Positions 14,883 to 24,382 of a stretch of 64,000 nt of DNA are shown here, in pieces. The DNA is taken from positions 597,501 to 661,500 of the forward strand of contig NZ_CP134050.1 in assembly GCF_031583145.1 (NCBI RefSeq), read 5' to 3'. A program made the position numbers and the translations under genes. This DNA comes from Brevibacillus brevis. Lineage in GTDB: Bacteria > Bacillota > Bacilli > Brevibacillales > Brevibacillaceae. The stretch's first letter is position 1. Every line of letters starts with the position of its first letter. A model generated the notes under the pieces. It did not search any database. It had not been told where the DNA came from and saw nothing but the letters and a program-made list of their open reading frames with translations.

Positions 14883-16438
14883 AGAAGTCCGGTGAAAAAG
14901 TCCGCGTAAGCAGGCCTTTATCACGGGTTTGTCGAATTTATATCGTAACACGATGATCGAAAGAGTGATTGAACATGAAAGCCTATAAGTCATCGGCTAT
15001 CCAGCCTCAGATGTTCCAATTTGTGGATATGGATGAACTCGTACCGAAAAAGCACATCTTGCGCCAACTGAACGAAGCGCTTGATTTTTCCATCGTCCAT
15101 GATTGGGTGGCGCCGCTGTATACGGAACGTACCGGACGCCCGGCGGCTGACCCGGAGCGGATGGTTCGACTCATGCTGCTTTCGTATTTGTTCAACCATT
15201 CCGAACGGGAATTGTATCAACTGTTGCCCATGCATGGGGGCTACTTGTGGTTTTGCGGACTGGATTTCGAATCCGTCTTGCGCCCGGATCCATCCAGGCC
15301 GTCCCTGCCGGATCGGACGACCTTGGTGAAGACCCGGAAATTGTGGCGAAAACACGGTATTTTCGACACGCTCATGAAACATGTCGTCGATCAGTGCATC
15401 GCCGCCGGACTGGTCCAACCCGATGTAGATGCGGGAGTCGACGGTTCCCAAGTACGCGCCAACGCTTCTATCCACAGCTTGAAAGAAATCACTCTGGCAC
15501 CTGTGGAGTCGATTGAAGACTACCTGGCTCGCATGGCCCGGCAAGACGAGCAACCCGAAGGTGACGCCGCTGATTCCGATGATGACAGACGGCCGCCCGC
15601 ACCGCCCACGCGAACAGAACGGCGTCTGGAAGACGAAGCGACACATGAAGATTTTCATGGCAAAAGGTTCTCGAACAAGACCTACCGCAGCGTGACGGAC
15701 CCGGATGCTCGCTTGTACAAAAAGAGCAACGGTCAGGAAGCGCATTTGCGGTATTTGGTGCATCATGTGACGGATGTCAAATCCGGCGTCATTCTGTCTA
15801 CGCAAGCGAGCATCGCGTCCGGAACGGCTGAACGCGAGACGAGCTTGCAACAGCTGGCCGCGATCCGTTTTGCCCATCCGCAAATCCGGATTCGCACGCT
15901 TTCTGCCGATAAAGCCTACGGTACGACAGATTATCTGCAAGCGCTGTTCGAGCAAGGGATTATTCCTCTGGTTTCGCTTCGCAACCTGGCACTGGAAGAT
16001 GTACCGACTTGGAAACGCCAAACGAACGATCCGAAGAAACAACGCAAGCGTCTGGCCAAAATCCGAGAAATCCAAATCCGCAACAAAGCCAAACAAATTC
16101 AGCTCAAGGGTTCTTACCGTCATCTGCAAAAGTTACGGACGCGGTGCGAGCATGTGTTTGCCGAAAGCAAAGTCGCGCATGGCCTGGGTCGCGCGCGGAG
16201 CCGCGGCCTGGATTGCATGCAGGAGCAGGCACTGCTCACGGCAATCGTTCAAAATCTGAAAAAACTATGCCGGTTTAAGAAGAAACGACCCCAAACCGGT
16301 ATTTCGGCATGTCCAAAACCGAAATCCGTGATGATGGAGGCGGTGTCGGACCTGCTCATTTCGGCGTTGGTTGGGTTGTTTTCCTCTTTTTTCATGCCGA
16401 AGAGACGGATACAACTGACTTAAATCACCGGACTTTTA
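14883..16438 (+). mobile_element. IS1182-family insertion sequence
   Basis: About 1.55 kb bounded by inverted repeats. The left end is AGAAGTCCGGTGA (from about 14883) and the right end is TCACCGGACTTTT (to about 16436), identical over the 11-mer AAGTCCGGTGA. One transposase gene fills the interior. No clear target duplication is visible. G+C is higher than the neighbours, in line with a recent arrival. Confidence 0.85.
14975..16423 (+). CDS. IS1182-family DDE transposase
   Basis: 482 residues. The N-terminal DUF772-type domain (FVDMDELVPKKHILRQLNEALDF, then GRPAADPERMVRLMLLSYL) is the usual start of IS1182 enzymes. The catalytic RNase H core has VDGSQVRANAS near 153 (first Asp), LSADKAYGT near 311 (second Asp), and a C-terminal CEHVFAESKVAHGLGRAR with the Glu. 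Full length and intact. The ATG at 14975 is preferred over the TTG at 14969. Confidence 0.92.
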   Translation: MKAYKSSAIQPQMFQFVDMDELVPKKHILRQLNEALDFSIVHDWVAPLYTERTGRPAADPERMVRLMLLSYLFNHSERELYQLLPMHGGYLWFCGLDFESVLRPDPSRPSLPDRTTLVKTRKLWRKHGIFDTLMKHVVDQCIAAGLVQPDVDAGVDGSQVRANASIHSLKEITLAPVESIEDYLARMARQDEQPEGDAADSDDDRRPPAPPTRTERRLEDEATHEDFHGKRFSNKTYRSVTDPDARLYKKSNGQEAHLRYLVHHVTDVKSGVILSTQASIASGTAERETSLQQLAAIRFAHPQIRIRTLSADKAYGTTDYLQALFEQGIIPLVSLRNLALEDVPTWKRQTNDPKKQRKRLAKIREIQIRNKAKQIQLKGSYRHLQKLRTRCEHVFAESKVAHGLGRARSRGLDCMQEQALLTAIVQNLKKLCRFKKKRPQTGISACPKPKSVMMEAVSDLLISALVGLFSSFFMPKRRIQLT

Positions 16439-16628
16439 GCAATACATGCTTGAAGCCTAGCGGTGGAATGTCAAGGGGTTGATCAATGAAAATTGGAAGG
16501 AAACTTAAGAAAAATCTGTTTTGAGCCTAAAAAAGGCAATACGAAACCTGACCCAGCCAATAGACGGAATTTTCAGACGACTGTTTGGGCGGGTCTAATG
16601 GAAGTGGAGTAAAAATCAGGAATCTGGT
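16439..16628. other. Spacer between the two insertion sequences
   Basis: 190 bases between the IS1182 right end and the IS110 transposase stop. It should include the IS110 end next to the transposase stop, whose limit I cannot see because IS110 elements lack inverted repeats. No gene is visible. Confidence 0.4.
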
Positions 16629-17864
16629 TTAATTCCTCCTCTCCGGTGGTGTGTACAGTTTCTTGGTCTTCAGTAGCATGAAGACCAACCGTACCAATTT
16701 GCGTGCGGTAAGGACGAGTGCTCGTTTGTGCTGGTGTTTCGTAACTTCGTTAAATTTCTTGTGGTAGAACGCTTCGTATTCCGAATCGTATTTGCGAACT
16801 TTATCTGCTGCTTCAACTAAGTAGTAGCGCAGATACTTGTTGCCGGTCATCACGCGCTCGGTATCTTCAGCTTCAAAATCTCCGGACTGGTACTTGTTCC
16901 AGACCAGACCGGCGAATTTGGCCAATGCGTTGTGATCGTCAAATCGGCTAATATCACCGATCTCGGCCAGGATTCCGGCTGCATACACGGCTCCGATGCC
17001 TTTGACGGATGTCAGTGTCTGCTGAAAGCCTTTCATGATCTTGTCGATCTGTTTATCCAGTTTCTTGACCTCAGCCTCCATGTTCTTAATGACGCTGAGG
17101 GTGACGGACAGCGAGATATTGACCGGATCACTCATGGCTTTATCCAACCGATACGAAGAGCGGGCCAGCTTTTTCAACAGTTCCGCGATTTCTTGCGGAT
17201 TGGCGAAACGTTTTTTGCCCTTCTCCTGAAGAAATTCAATCAGCTCTTCCATGGGCATCTCCGCGATGCGTTCGGGATCCAGCTCTTGGATCACAGCCAG
17301 ACTGGTGGCGCCGAAAGTGTCCGAGAACGGATTGTCGATCCGCATCCCGCTGAACTTCAGAAACACCTGATTCAGGAAATACGCTTTTTCACGCTTGATA
17401 CTGTGGATGAGGTGAAAGCGCGTGCGAGTCAGACGCTGCAAGGCTTGGTATTGGACTACTTCATTCATATCGTGAGGCAGTCGTCCGAAACGCAGATGGT
17501 CTGCAATCACCCAGGCATCGATGCGGTCGGTTTTGGGAAGGGTATCATAGCCCTTCTTGAACCGAGCCACTTTACGAGCATTCAAGACGTAAACCTGAGC
17601 CTGAACGTTGGGTTCATAGGGAGCGAGTTGGTCTTTTAAGTAGTGGGCCAGGTGCCATCCAAGATTGGATGTCGCCTCCATCCCGATGCGAAGCGTTTGG
17701 CACTTGACTTCCGCCGCCGTATCCAGCATCCGACGAATGAGGGTATCGGCCCCGTGTCGGTCGTTGGTGACGGAGAAAGAGGCCAGCTTCCGGCCGTCCC
17801 CCGCCATGAATTGTACATGGTGGGAACGCAAGCTTACGTCTATACCGATCAGCATTTGGGACAT
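16629..17864 (-). CDS. IS110-family transposase (DEDD recombinase)
   Basis: 411 residues from the ATG at 17864, preceded by GAGGAGGTGAATCCC; the frame is open further upstream to 17960. The N-terminal RuvC-like DEDD domain starts MLIGIDVSLRSHHVQFM (Asp in GIDV) and continues with GMEATSNLGWHLAHYL (Glu) and KTDRIDAWVIADHLR (Asp pair). The C-terminal Transposase_20 domain has SVKGIGAVYAAGILAEIGD and the catalytic-serine region. IS110 enzymes are guided by a structured RNA encoded in the element's non-coding end. Confidence 0.92.
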   Translation of the reverse strand: MSQMLIGIDVSLRSHHVQFMAGDGRKLASFSVTNDRHGADTLIRRMLDTAAEVKCQTLRIGMEATSNLGWHLAHYLKDQLAPYEPNVQAQVYVLNARKVARFKKGYDTLPKTDRIDAWVIADHLRFGRLPHDMNEVVQYQALQRLTRTRFHLIHSIKREKAYFLNQVFLKFSGMRIDNPFSDTFGATSLAVIQELDPERIAEMPMEELIEFLQEKGKKRFANPQEIAELLKKLARSSYRLDKAMSDPVNISLSVTLSVIKNMEAEVKKLDKQIDKIMKGFQQTLTSVKGIGAVYAAGILAEIGDISRFDDHNALAKFAGLVWNKYQSGDFEAEDTERVMTGNKYLRYYLVEAADKVRKYDSEYEAFYHKKFNEVTKHQHKRALVLTARKLVRLVFMLLKTKKLYTPPERRN

Positions 17865-18260
17865 GGGATTCACCTCCTCAGGGTGCTTGTACACAAAATC
17901 AAGCCGGACTCGGACCTGGGTGCCCGTGGAAACCACCTGCTGCAGCCTCGTCATCAGCACTCACCCATGGGGAAGACAATTGCGGGGTGCTACTCCCCCA
18001 TCCCGCATGAGGGCGCAACTAGCGGTCAGAATCTGAGCGGTGGATCCGGGTAGCAGGCTTTTGAAGCAGTACCTTGCGGTCTGCACGGAGGGAAAGAAGT
18101 CTCCCGAGATCAAGCTTGTCGATCCCATTGTTCCACGGACAGTTCCGAGTTGTAAAGCGGCGTTCGCTTGCCATGCGACCTCTCGCATTCGAACGCTGCA
18201 TGTATTCAGTTGTGGAAAAGCGCATGACAAAGAAACAGCAATGGCAAATCCATTCTGCGA
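17865..18260 (-). ncRNA. Candidate IS110 bridge RNA region
   Basis: In IS110-group elements the RNA that pairs with target and donor DNA is encoded between the left end and the transposase start. Here this interval is about 200-400 bases, holds several potential stems (for example GGGTGCTACTCCCCC) and no gene. The exact RNA is inferred from family knowledge, not from a recognised consensus. Confidence 0.4.
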
Positions 18261-18674
18261 TTAGAGCACAAATTGTGAATCAGTTTTTTGAGATTTCCCC
18301 GACTTCCCCATCCAAAGAAGGGGGATAAAACGGGTGAAGCAAAAACAAGCGGATGAGGAAGCCAGGGGCTTCTCAAACGGTGGGCTCTTCGAATCGTCCG
18401 GATCGATCCGAAGAGATGGAGGACAGAGGCTTCGCCTCCCGACTTCCGTTCCTCGCCCTTCGGGCTGCGGTACGGGTTCGGCTACATCATCCACCACCGC
18501 CGCTGAGTTGATGATCATCATCTGGAAATTCATCTAAGCTGTTTCCGGTTGTCCGGATCAACTGGAAATTCGCTTGAGATGAGCTTCTAAACTGATTATA
18601 CGAGGGAGGGAGGAGATTTTGCGCAGCTGGCCTCGACGTTTTCCCAATTGCTGAAAAAGGAAAGGAGATTTAGG
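18261..18674. other. Gene-free stretch before conjugation operon
   Basis: No convincing gene. It contains a degenerate GC-rich piece (18410-18500) and an imperfect repeat: CTGGAAATTC at 18523-18532 and again at 18561-18570. Some of it may be the outer end of the IS110 element or debris from an older insertion. A promoter for the T4SS operon is expected here but I see no clear -35/-10 pair. Confidence 0.35.
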
Positions 18675-19061
18675 ATGAGCCGAACTATCCGAGCAGTTAA
18701 GATCCTGATGCTCGTTGCCATTTTGTTCTCGTCACTGTTTGTCCCGATTACACAGTCTCAAGTAGCGTACGCAAATGTAAACAGCAAGCCAAATTTTGAC
18801 CCATTTGGACTTGCCGAAGGAAATCCCGAAAATGATTTTAGCCAGTTGATCAACAAAATCTTCAACTGGGTGATTGGGATATCATTGTCTGCATCCGTCA
18901 TTTCCGGTGCATTGCTGGGGTTTTTTCTAAATTTCATTGCCTTCGGGCAAAACGCCAGACAGACGGCCAAAACATGGGGGTTTGGCATTATCATTGGACT
19001 GCTGTTGATTGCAAGCCTGGTTACGTTAGCCAAGGTGATCTACAACATGCTTTTGACATAA
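18675..19061 (+). CDS. VirB2/TrbC-like pilin-type membrane protein
   Basis: 128 residues from the ATG at 18675, preceded by GGAAAGGAGATTTAGG. A cleavable-type signal sequence (ILMLVAILFSSLFVPITQSQVAYA) is followed by a mature part with two membrane helices, about 70-93 and 100-125. Signal peptide plus two spans at the head of a VirB3/VirB4/VirB6 gene run is the VirB2/TrbC plan. In Gram-positive systems this protein is a membrane channel subunit; a pilus is not proven. Confidence 0.65.
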   Translation: MSRTIRAVKILMLVAILFSSLFVPITQSQVAYANVNSKPNFDPFGLAEGNPENDFSQLINKIFNWVIGISLSASVISGALLGFFLNFIAFGQNARQTAKTWGFGIIIGLLLIASLVTLAKVIYNMLLT

Positions 19062-19078
19062 TAAGGACGGTGTGAGTC

Positions 19079-19372
19079 ATGCGTGCCCGAGTACCGAAAG
19101 GGATAAAGAATGACATCCCCCTCTTTGTTTTGTCTAACACACAATGGATCATTTGCATTGTGTCGTTTACCGGATTGCTTGCCTCCGTTTCCATTGGATT
19201 CTACGAAATTGCCCCCTTGTTTCCCATCGCGGGGGGATATCTCATGTTTCGGAAAATCAAAGGGGAATCTCCATGGACGGTGTGGTGGCGGCGCTTCTTG
19301 TTCAGGTTGAGACCGAAAAAGGTGTTTCGAAGGGAAAGGAGAGGATACATTGGACTCCAGAAAGAGCATTAG
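19079..19372 (+). CDS. VirB3/PrgI-like membrane protein
   Basis: 97 residues. A basic N-terminus (RARVPKGIKNDIPLFVLSNTQ) precedes two hydrophobic segments (WIICIVSFTGLLASVSIGFY and a shorter AGGYLMF), then a strongly basic tail. Position between the VirB2-like gene and VirB4 and the PrgI/TcpE-like topology point to VirB3 in the inner-membrane complex. It overlaps the next gene by 23 bases. Confidence 0.65.
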   Translation: MRARVPKGIKNDIPLFVLSNTQWIICIVSFTGLLASVSIGFYEIAPLFPIAGGYLMFRKIKGESPWTVWWRRFLFRLRPKKVFRRERRGYIGLQKEH

Positions 19373-19988
19373 TTGGCCGGAGTATCTGGAACTAGAAGAT
19401 GTCCAGGATGGCCTTGCGGTTCTTACAAACGGCCGTTACCGAAAGTATTTGGAGATTTTCCCGATACCCTTAACGCATTGCTCGGAAAAAGAACTGCGGA
19501 ATGTCTACTTGGGTTGGCAGGATTTCTTACGGACATTGGAGATTGAGATTGCTTTGTATATCCAAAGTCGCCAGGTTGATCTGGAAGAAGTGATGAAAAG
19601 ACAAAGGGAAAATCGAATCAATTTTGTCCGTGCTTATAACGCTTCCGGTACAACAACAGAGGCGTTTTTGATGGAGCAAGAACAATTCAATCGGGAGTTA
19701 CTTGCATCGAGGAACCTACCGGTTCGCCGTAATTTTCTTGTGTTTCCGTTAGATGACCCAACTCGCTCTCCGGAAAAAGCCAATGACTTTCTCAGTGATC
19801 GCATCGAGGAGTCTTTGGGGCGTATCCAACGATTTGTTCGACGGTACAAACGTCTGGAGACTCCGGATGTATACGACATTCTCCATGCCTGGTGCAATAA
19901 GAAACAGTCCAAGTACATCTCGGGTGTTGATCTCTACGAAAAGGGATTTCACAGCTTGTTTGTGAGAGGGGTGCCCGCGTTTGCTTAA
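19350..19988 (+). CDS. VirB4/TraC N-terminal domain as separate protein
   Basis: 212 residues from a TTG preceded by GGGAAAGGAGAGGATACA. The opening (EDGLAVLTNGRYRKYLEIFP-type strand, then LRNVYLGWQDFLRTLEIEIALYIQSRQVDLEE) matches the start of TraC/VirB4 ATPases in Firmicutes T4SS. These normally continue into the ATPase in one chain. Here a stop is followed at once by the ATPase gene with an 8-base overlap in another frame, so VirB4 appears split in two subunits. Confidence 0.65.
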   Translation: MDSRKSISWPEYLELEDVQDGLAVLTNGRYRKYLEIFPIPLTHCSEKELRNVYLGWQDFLRTLEIEIALYIQSRQVDLEEVMKRQRENRINFVRAYNASGTTTEAFLMEQEQFNRELLASRNLPVRRNFLVFPLDDPTRSPEKANDFLSDRIEESLGRIQRFVRRYKRLETPDVYDILHAWCNKKQSKYISGVDLYEKGFHSLFVRGVPAFA

Positions 19989-21849
19989 CTTTAAAACAAA
20001 AGTCAAGTTCACTTGGTCGGCCAAGAAGGAGAAGGATGATGAATATCGTCCGATCCATGATTTTATTGAAGTGTTGGCTCCAAACTTTGCTGATCTCTCA
20101 CCTGCTACGTACATTCAGGTAGGAGAGAGGTATATCCAATCGTTTTTTGTAGACGGGTGGCCGTCTGAAATTGACTTTGGATATCTGCACCCACTTGTGA
20201 GTTTCCCTGGGGATATTGATTTCATCCAATATATCGCCCCTGTTGACAAAGACAGGATTTTGTCCTGGCTAACGACCCGTATTGAAGGAATTGAATCTAA
20301 ACTCATTGATCGTGCCAAGCAAGCGTCCAGCCGTGGTGTACTCTCCAAGCAGGAGGAGTTGGCCATGCTCCAGCAATTACGGTCTGATATTGATAACAAT
20401 CGAGATCGCATTATCTACTTCGATAACTTTATTATTCTGGCGGCCAACAACCAGGAGGACCTCGAAAAAAAGGCAGACCGCCTCATGTCAAAGTTTGGCG
20501 GGACCAAGGATTGCCTGAAGCCAGCAGACCATGAGCATGACCTGATGTTCAAAGCAGTCAGTCCTCTGGCCATCAAGCGAAAAGAAGCGTGGAAGGAGAT
20601 GAATTTGGCTGCGGGAACCAACCTGTATCCCTTTACCGTATCGGATTGGCCGCATGAGGATGGCCCGATCCTGGGACTAAATTACGACGTTGGTTCCCCA
20701 GTCCTTTTCGACGGGTTTAACAAAGAGCACGTGAATAACTTTGGGATCTCACTAATTGGTGTTTCGGGAACAGGGAAAACCGCCATGCTTCAAAAGATCA
20801 TTGCCGGAGAGGTTCCGTATGGCGTTTACCATGCGGTGATTGACCAGGAAGGAGACCTGAAAAAAACCATTGAAACCTTGGGAGGCATTTATTTGCCAAT
20901 TAGCCGTTACTCCGATTTGCGGTTTAACCCGGCAGACATTGAACTGGAACATCACAAAGAGCGCGGTTTGATTGTTGATTTGCAGGGCAAGGTCGAGGAT
21001 ATGGTCAATCTGTCGGCGGCGATGGCGGGACTGACAGACAGTGCGGAACACAAAGTCATTGCGGCCTATATTGACCGGGCTTGGAGAAAAGCTTACGAAT
21101 CATGTGGAATTAGCGAAGATCCAAGAAGTTTATATCACGATGCCTATTTTGACCCGGAATCTGGGCAATTCGTAACAAGGAAAAAAAAGACACCACCGCA
21201 GTTTAGCACCTTTTATCATGAGTTTTGCTTGCTTGCCGAGGGGATCAATGATTTGCAAGGGACTGTTCTTACCCTGGAACGCTTTACCGAAAAGGGAACG
21301 CTTGGCATCTTTGATTGTCAAACCAATGTGGAACTTGGGGATGCTCCCTGTGCCGGATTCGGACTCAGGGATTTGCATAATTCGGAGTTACTGCCCATTG
21401 CCAATATCGTTGTACTATCCTACTTGGAAAACCGTTTCTTAAAAAAGCGTGACTTGGACGATGGTTCCCTGTTTCGAGTTGATGCGGATGAGTGCCAGGA
21501 ACTGTTCAAAAACCTTTACTCTGCCAAGGCGCTTGAAACGTATTTTCGGCGGTTCCGCAAGAGAAAAGGCGGCCCGATTGCGGCCACGCAAAACTTTCAA
21601 AAGTTTTATGAGAATGAGCATGGCAGAGCCGTGATCCAGAACAGTGATACCAAAATCATTTTTGCCCAGCACGAAGGCGACCTGCAAAAATGTGCCGAAT
21701 TGTTCAAGCTCACCGAAGGAGAACTGGAGTTTTTAAGCATGGGACTCGCTCATCATGCCATCATTAAGCAGCCCAAATACAGTGTTCGCGTAGTGACGCA
21801 GTTTTCTCCCTGGGAACAAGAGATTTTCTTCCCAGAGCATGGGGGGTGA
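19981..21849 (+). CDS. virB4: VirB4-like T4SS ATPase
   Basis: 622 residues from the TTG at 19981. Walker A is IGVSGTGKTAML near residue 258. Walker B is a hydrophobic strand ending in LFRVDADECQELF near 497. The downstream motif RKGGPIAATQNFQKFYEN is the Gln-containing motif of HerA/VirB4 ATPases. It powers assembly and substrate movement of the conjugation channel. It overlaps the genes on both sides (8 and 11 bases), so the block is translationally coupled. Confidence 0.92.
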   Translation: MLNFKTKVKFTWSAKKEKDDEYRPIHDFIEVLAPNFADLSPATYIQVGERYIQSFFVDGWPSEIDFGYLHPLVSFPGDIDFIQYIAPVDKDRILSWLTTRIEGIESKLIDRAKQASSRGVLSKQEELAMLQQLRSDIDNNRDRIIYFDNFIILAANNQEDLEKKADRLMSKFGGTKDCLKPADHEHDLMFKAVSPLAIKRKEAWKEMNLAAGTNLYPFTVSDWPHEDGPILGLNYDVGSPVLFDGFNKEHVNNFGISLIGVSGTGKTAMLQKIIAGEVPYGVYHAVIDQEGDLKKTIETLGGIYLPISRYSDLRFNPADIELEHHKERGLIVDLQGKVEDMVNLSAAMAGLTDSAEHKVIAAYIDRAWRKAYESCGISEDPRSLYHDAYFDPESGQFVTRKKKTPPQFSTFYHEFCLLAEGINDLQGTVLTLERFTEKGTLGIFDCQTNVELGDAPCAGFGLRDLHNSELLPIANIVVLSYLENRFLKKRDLDDGSLFRVDADECQELFKNLYSAKALETYFRRFRKRKGGPIAATQNFQKFYENEHGRAVIQNSDTKIIFAQHEGDLQKCAELFKLTEGELEFLSMGLAHHAIIKQPKYSVRVVTQFSPWEQEIFFPEHGG

Positions 21850-24382
21850 GCAAACATTGTGGAGACGGGTCGTAATCCTAACCGTGGCCATCGTCATGTT
21901 TACCGGTGTTGGCCTGACGACATTCGGTGTGTATCAAGCAGATGCTGGCAAGGGTGGGGCGGTAGGAAGTTGGATCGGAAATCTTTTCAAAGACGGTTGG
22001 TTTGGAAAAATTTCAGATAAGGCAACGAAAGTGGGGGAAAAAGCGAAGAAGGTTTATGACAAGGCAAAATGGGGAGCGATCCTCACCGGTATTGGTGTTT
22101 CAGCGTATGATATTGCCTTTAATGACGCCAACTTCCTGGGGAGTAGTGTTGGGTTTGTGGTTCAGAGGGTAGCAGCATGGTTAGAACTATTGATTCCGCC
22201 GCCAGAGCAGCAAATTTTTAACTTTGAGATAGTGAAGTCGGAAGACGGGGCGGAAGAGGTACGATTTAAGGACAAAGACCGGTTTGCCTACTACCGGTTT
22301 GATGAAAATACATGGCAAACCATTAAGTACATCTACTATTACATGATGGGAATCTTTTGGGCGGGTGCTGTCATTATCGTAGGGTATCAGGCCAACTACC
22401 TGATGTTCCCAAGCGGGGTTCAGGATCGCATTACTGCCCGAAGTATTATCTCCACCATGATCCTTTCAGCATTGGCGATCCTGTTTATCCCCTTTCTCGT
22501 GGGGATCTATTCCGATATCGCCATGCTATTTGTCGCCCTGTTCGCCAATTTGGTCGATCCGGAAATTGTCGTGCAGGGGTTACTGAATTACACCATTGAT
22601 GACAAATTAACAGAAGCCATGCTGAAATTGATCTCCCTCGCTCAGCACGGGATGATCTTTTTTATTTACTTCATGCAGAAGGTTGTCATCATGGGGTTAT
22701 TGGTGTTGTTCCCGATCATTGCGATGCTGCAAAATTTCCCCTCCAAACGTCACCTGTTTGGTTTGTGGAATCGGGAAATGCTGACCAACCTGTTCACGCA
22801 GCCGGTTCATGCTTTGCTGTACTGTTTTGCCTTCAACCTCATGCAGGATGCTCCTGATGTGGAGAAGATTGCCTATTCAGTAGTATTATTGCTTGCGATC
22901 ATTCCAGCTGGGGCTTTTGTGCGGGAAGTATTTCAAGGTGGTGGATTTGCTCAAGAGGGAGCAGGCTGGATGCGGAAGATGGCCTATCTGACGCTTTCGG
23001 GTCTTGGAATTGCGGGTGTCATGAACACAGGGAAGTTAGCCATGCAAAGCTTTCACGGGATGCGTGACGCTTATCAACAAAGCGGCTTGGCTCAACCCGG
23101 TGAAAGTCTAAGGCAATCCATTGGAAATACCCTGCGGCGTGGATTCCAGTTTAGTGCAGGCGCTTTTGGAGGATTAGCGGGAATGGCATTGGCCGGTGCG
23201 CCCGGTATGTTAGCGGGTACAAAAGTGGGTACCAGAGTTTCCGGGTATGCAGCCAACCAAATCACCGCGGCAGCGTCATCACCTGAAGTACGTAAGGGTC
23301 TCCACAGCGTAGCATCTCGGCTTCCGTTTTTGGACCATGATCATCATCGCCAAAAGGCAGCAGCCTACCAGCAGATGGTGGAATTACCACAAAAGTGGGC
23401 AGAAGCCCGTCAGCGTGAAGAAGAAGCGGCATTTGCTCTCCGTCAGGTGGACAGCCAGATTAGCCCAGTTTTTGCAGCGAAGCAAGATCACCTGCAGGCC
23501 AAACGTAACCTCGATACCGTGTATCAACAAATGGAGCCGGAAGAACGTGTAAAAGCAAGAAACCTGTTACAGCAGCATGAAGAGGCGTATCATCGTTCAC
23601 GGCCGCAGCTGATTCATGCAAACCAGACCGTTCAGGATGCCAAGCGAACGTATGAAAGGGCGTTGGCTGATTACCAAGCCATCAAACCAAATACACCGGA
23701 AAAGAACATGGCCCGCCAGCAGGTGGAACAAGCCTACAAGCAGTTACAGCAAGCGAAACAGGCCGTGAATCCTGTGTATCGTAGTCAAGATGTTCAAGCA
23801 CTCACAAAAGCGGGATATCGCCCGGGTTCTTCCCTTGCGCAATATTTGGAAGTAGGTTATCAAGTGAACCAGGCTGCACAGAGAGTACAGCGAGCAGAAT
23901 CTCATGCAGGTGCACGTTACGAGGAACTGGAGCGGACCTATCAAGGCGCAACGGAAAATTATCAACAAGCTTTGGCTGGAAGGATGAACGTGGAGGGGCA
24001 GAAAATGCATCTTGAAAAAGTTACCGGGAAGGTGATTCCTTTGCCGTCTTCCGGACCATCCGTTCCTGTGAGGAAGTACCGCATTGAACCGGTATTTACC
24101 CCAGCGCCGCAGCAAGCCGCTCTCCGGTCCGTATCTCAAGGGAAACGTTCAGCCCAAAGTTCATCGGGTACGGTATTTCGGCCGACCTTTCAACAAACGT
24201 TTGAACCCGTTGAACCCGCATGGTTCGCTGATCCGGTTACCGAAAAACAAGCCTACACACTAGAAAAATTGGGGGTTCCAGCAAGTACAGTAAAGAACAA
24301 GGGGGAGGCACACTTGATTATCAGCAGTTTCAAAAAAGGTGAAGAGGGATTGGAACTCCAAAGGAGATTCCGTAGCGAATGA
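21839..24382 (+). CDS. VirB6-like multispan protein with coiled-coil tail
   Basis: 847 residues. A signal-like first span (VVILTVAIVMFTGVGLTTFG) is followed by six or so membrane helices between about 150 and 400 (for example WAGAVIIVGYQANYLM, ILFIPFLVGIYSDIAMLFVALF, VVIMGLLVLFPIIAML). A Gly/Ala-rich stretch precedes a long Gln/Glu-rich coiled coil (about 500-720). The last 50 residues (DPVTEKQAYTLEKLG...KGEAHLIISSF) form a small Q-x-x-x-L-x-x-LG module seen at the ends of various element proteins. Overall plan: extended VirB6/TrbL of Gram-positive T4SS. Confidence 0.8.
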   Translation: MGGEQTLWRRVVILTVAIVMFTGVGLTTFGVYQADAGKGGAVGSWIGNLFKDGWFGKISDKATKVGEKAKKVYDKAKWGAILTGIGVSAYDIAFNDANFLGSSVGFVVQRVAAWLELLIPPPEQQIFNFEIVKSEDGAEEVRFKDKDRFAYYRFDENTWQTIKYIYYYMMGIFWAGAVIIVGYQANYLMFPSGVQDRITARSIISTMILSALAILFIPFLVGIYSDIAMLFVALFANLVDPEIVVQGLLNYTIDDKLTEAMLKLISLAQHGMIFFIYFMQKVVIMGLLVLFPIIAMLQNFPSKRHLFGLWNREMLTNLFTQPVHALLYCFAFNLMQDAPDVEKIAYSVVLLLAIIPAGAFVREVFQGGGFAQEGAGWMRKMAYLTLSGLGIAGVMNTGKLAMQSFHGMRDAYQQSGLAQPGESLRQSIGNTLRRGFQFSAGAFGGLAGMALAGAPGMLAGTKVGTRVSGYAANQITAAASSPEVRKGLHSVASRLPFLDHDHHRQKAAAYQQMVELPQKWAEARQREEEAAFALRQVDSQISPVFAAKQDHLQAKRNLDTVYQQMEPEERVKARNLLQQHEEAYHRSRPQLIHANQTVQDAKRTYERALADYQAIKPNTPEKNMARQQVEQAYKQLQQAKQAVNPVYRSQDVQALTKAGYRPGSSLAQYLEVGYQVNQAAQRVQRAESHAGARYEELERTYQGATENYQQALAGRMNVEGQKMHLEKVTGKVIPLPSSGPSVPVRKYRIEPVFTPAPQQAALRSVSQGKRSAQSSSGTVFRPTFQQTFEPVEPAWFADPVTEKQAYTLEKLGVPASTVKNKGEAHLIISSFKKGEEGLELQRRFRSE

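Larger units (their letters stand above)
16629..18260 (-). mobile_element. IS110-family insertion sequence (ends approximate)
   Basis: Contains an intact IS110 transposase and about 400 bases of non-coding, structure-rich DNA upstream of it. IS110 elements have no classical inverted repeats, so the limits given are nominal; the true ends lie within 16439-16628 and about 18050-18330. Confidence 0.6.

Noticed and set aside
14990-16129. 379-codon open frame on the minus strand
   Set aside because: It lies opposite the intact IS1182 transposase, has no ribosome site, and has no protein-family features. High G+C in the transposase creates open antisense frames.
16932-17639. 235-codon open frame on the plus strand
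   Set aside because: Antisense to the IS110 transposase, no start signals.
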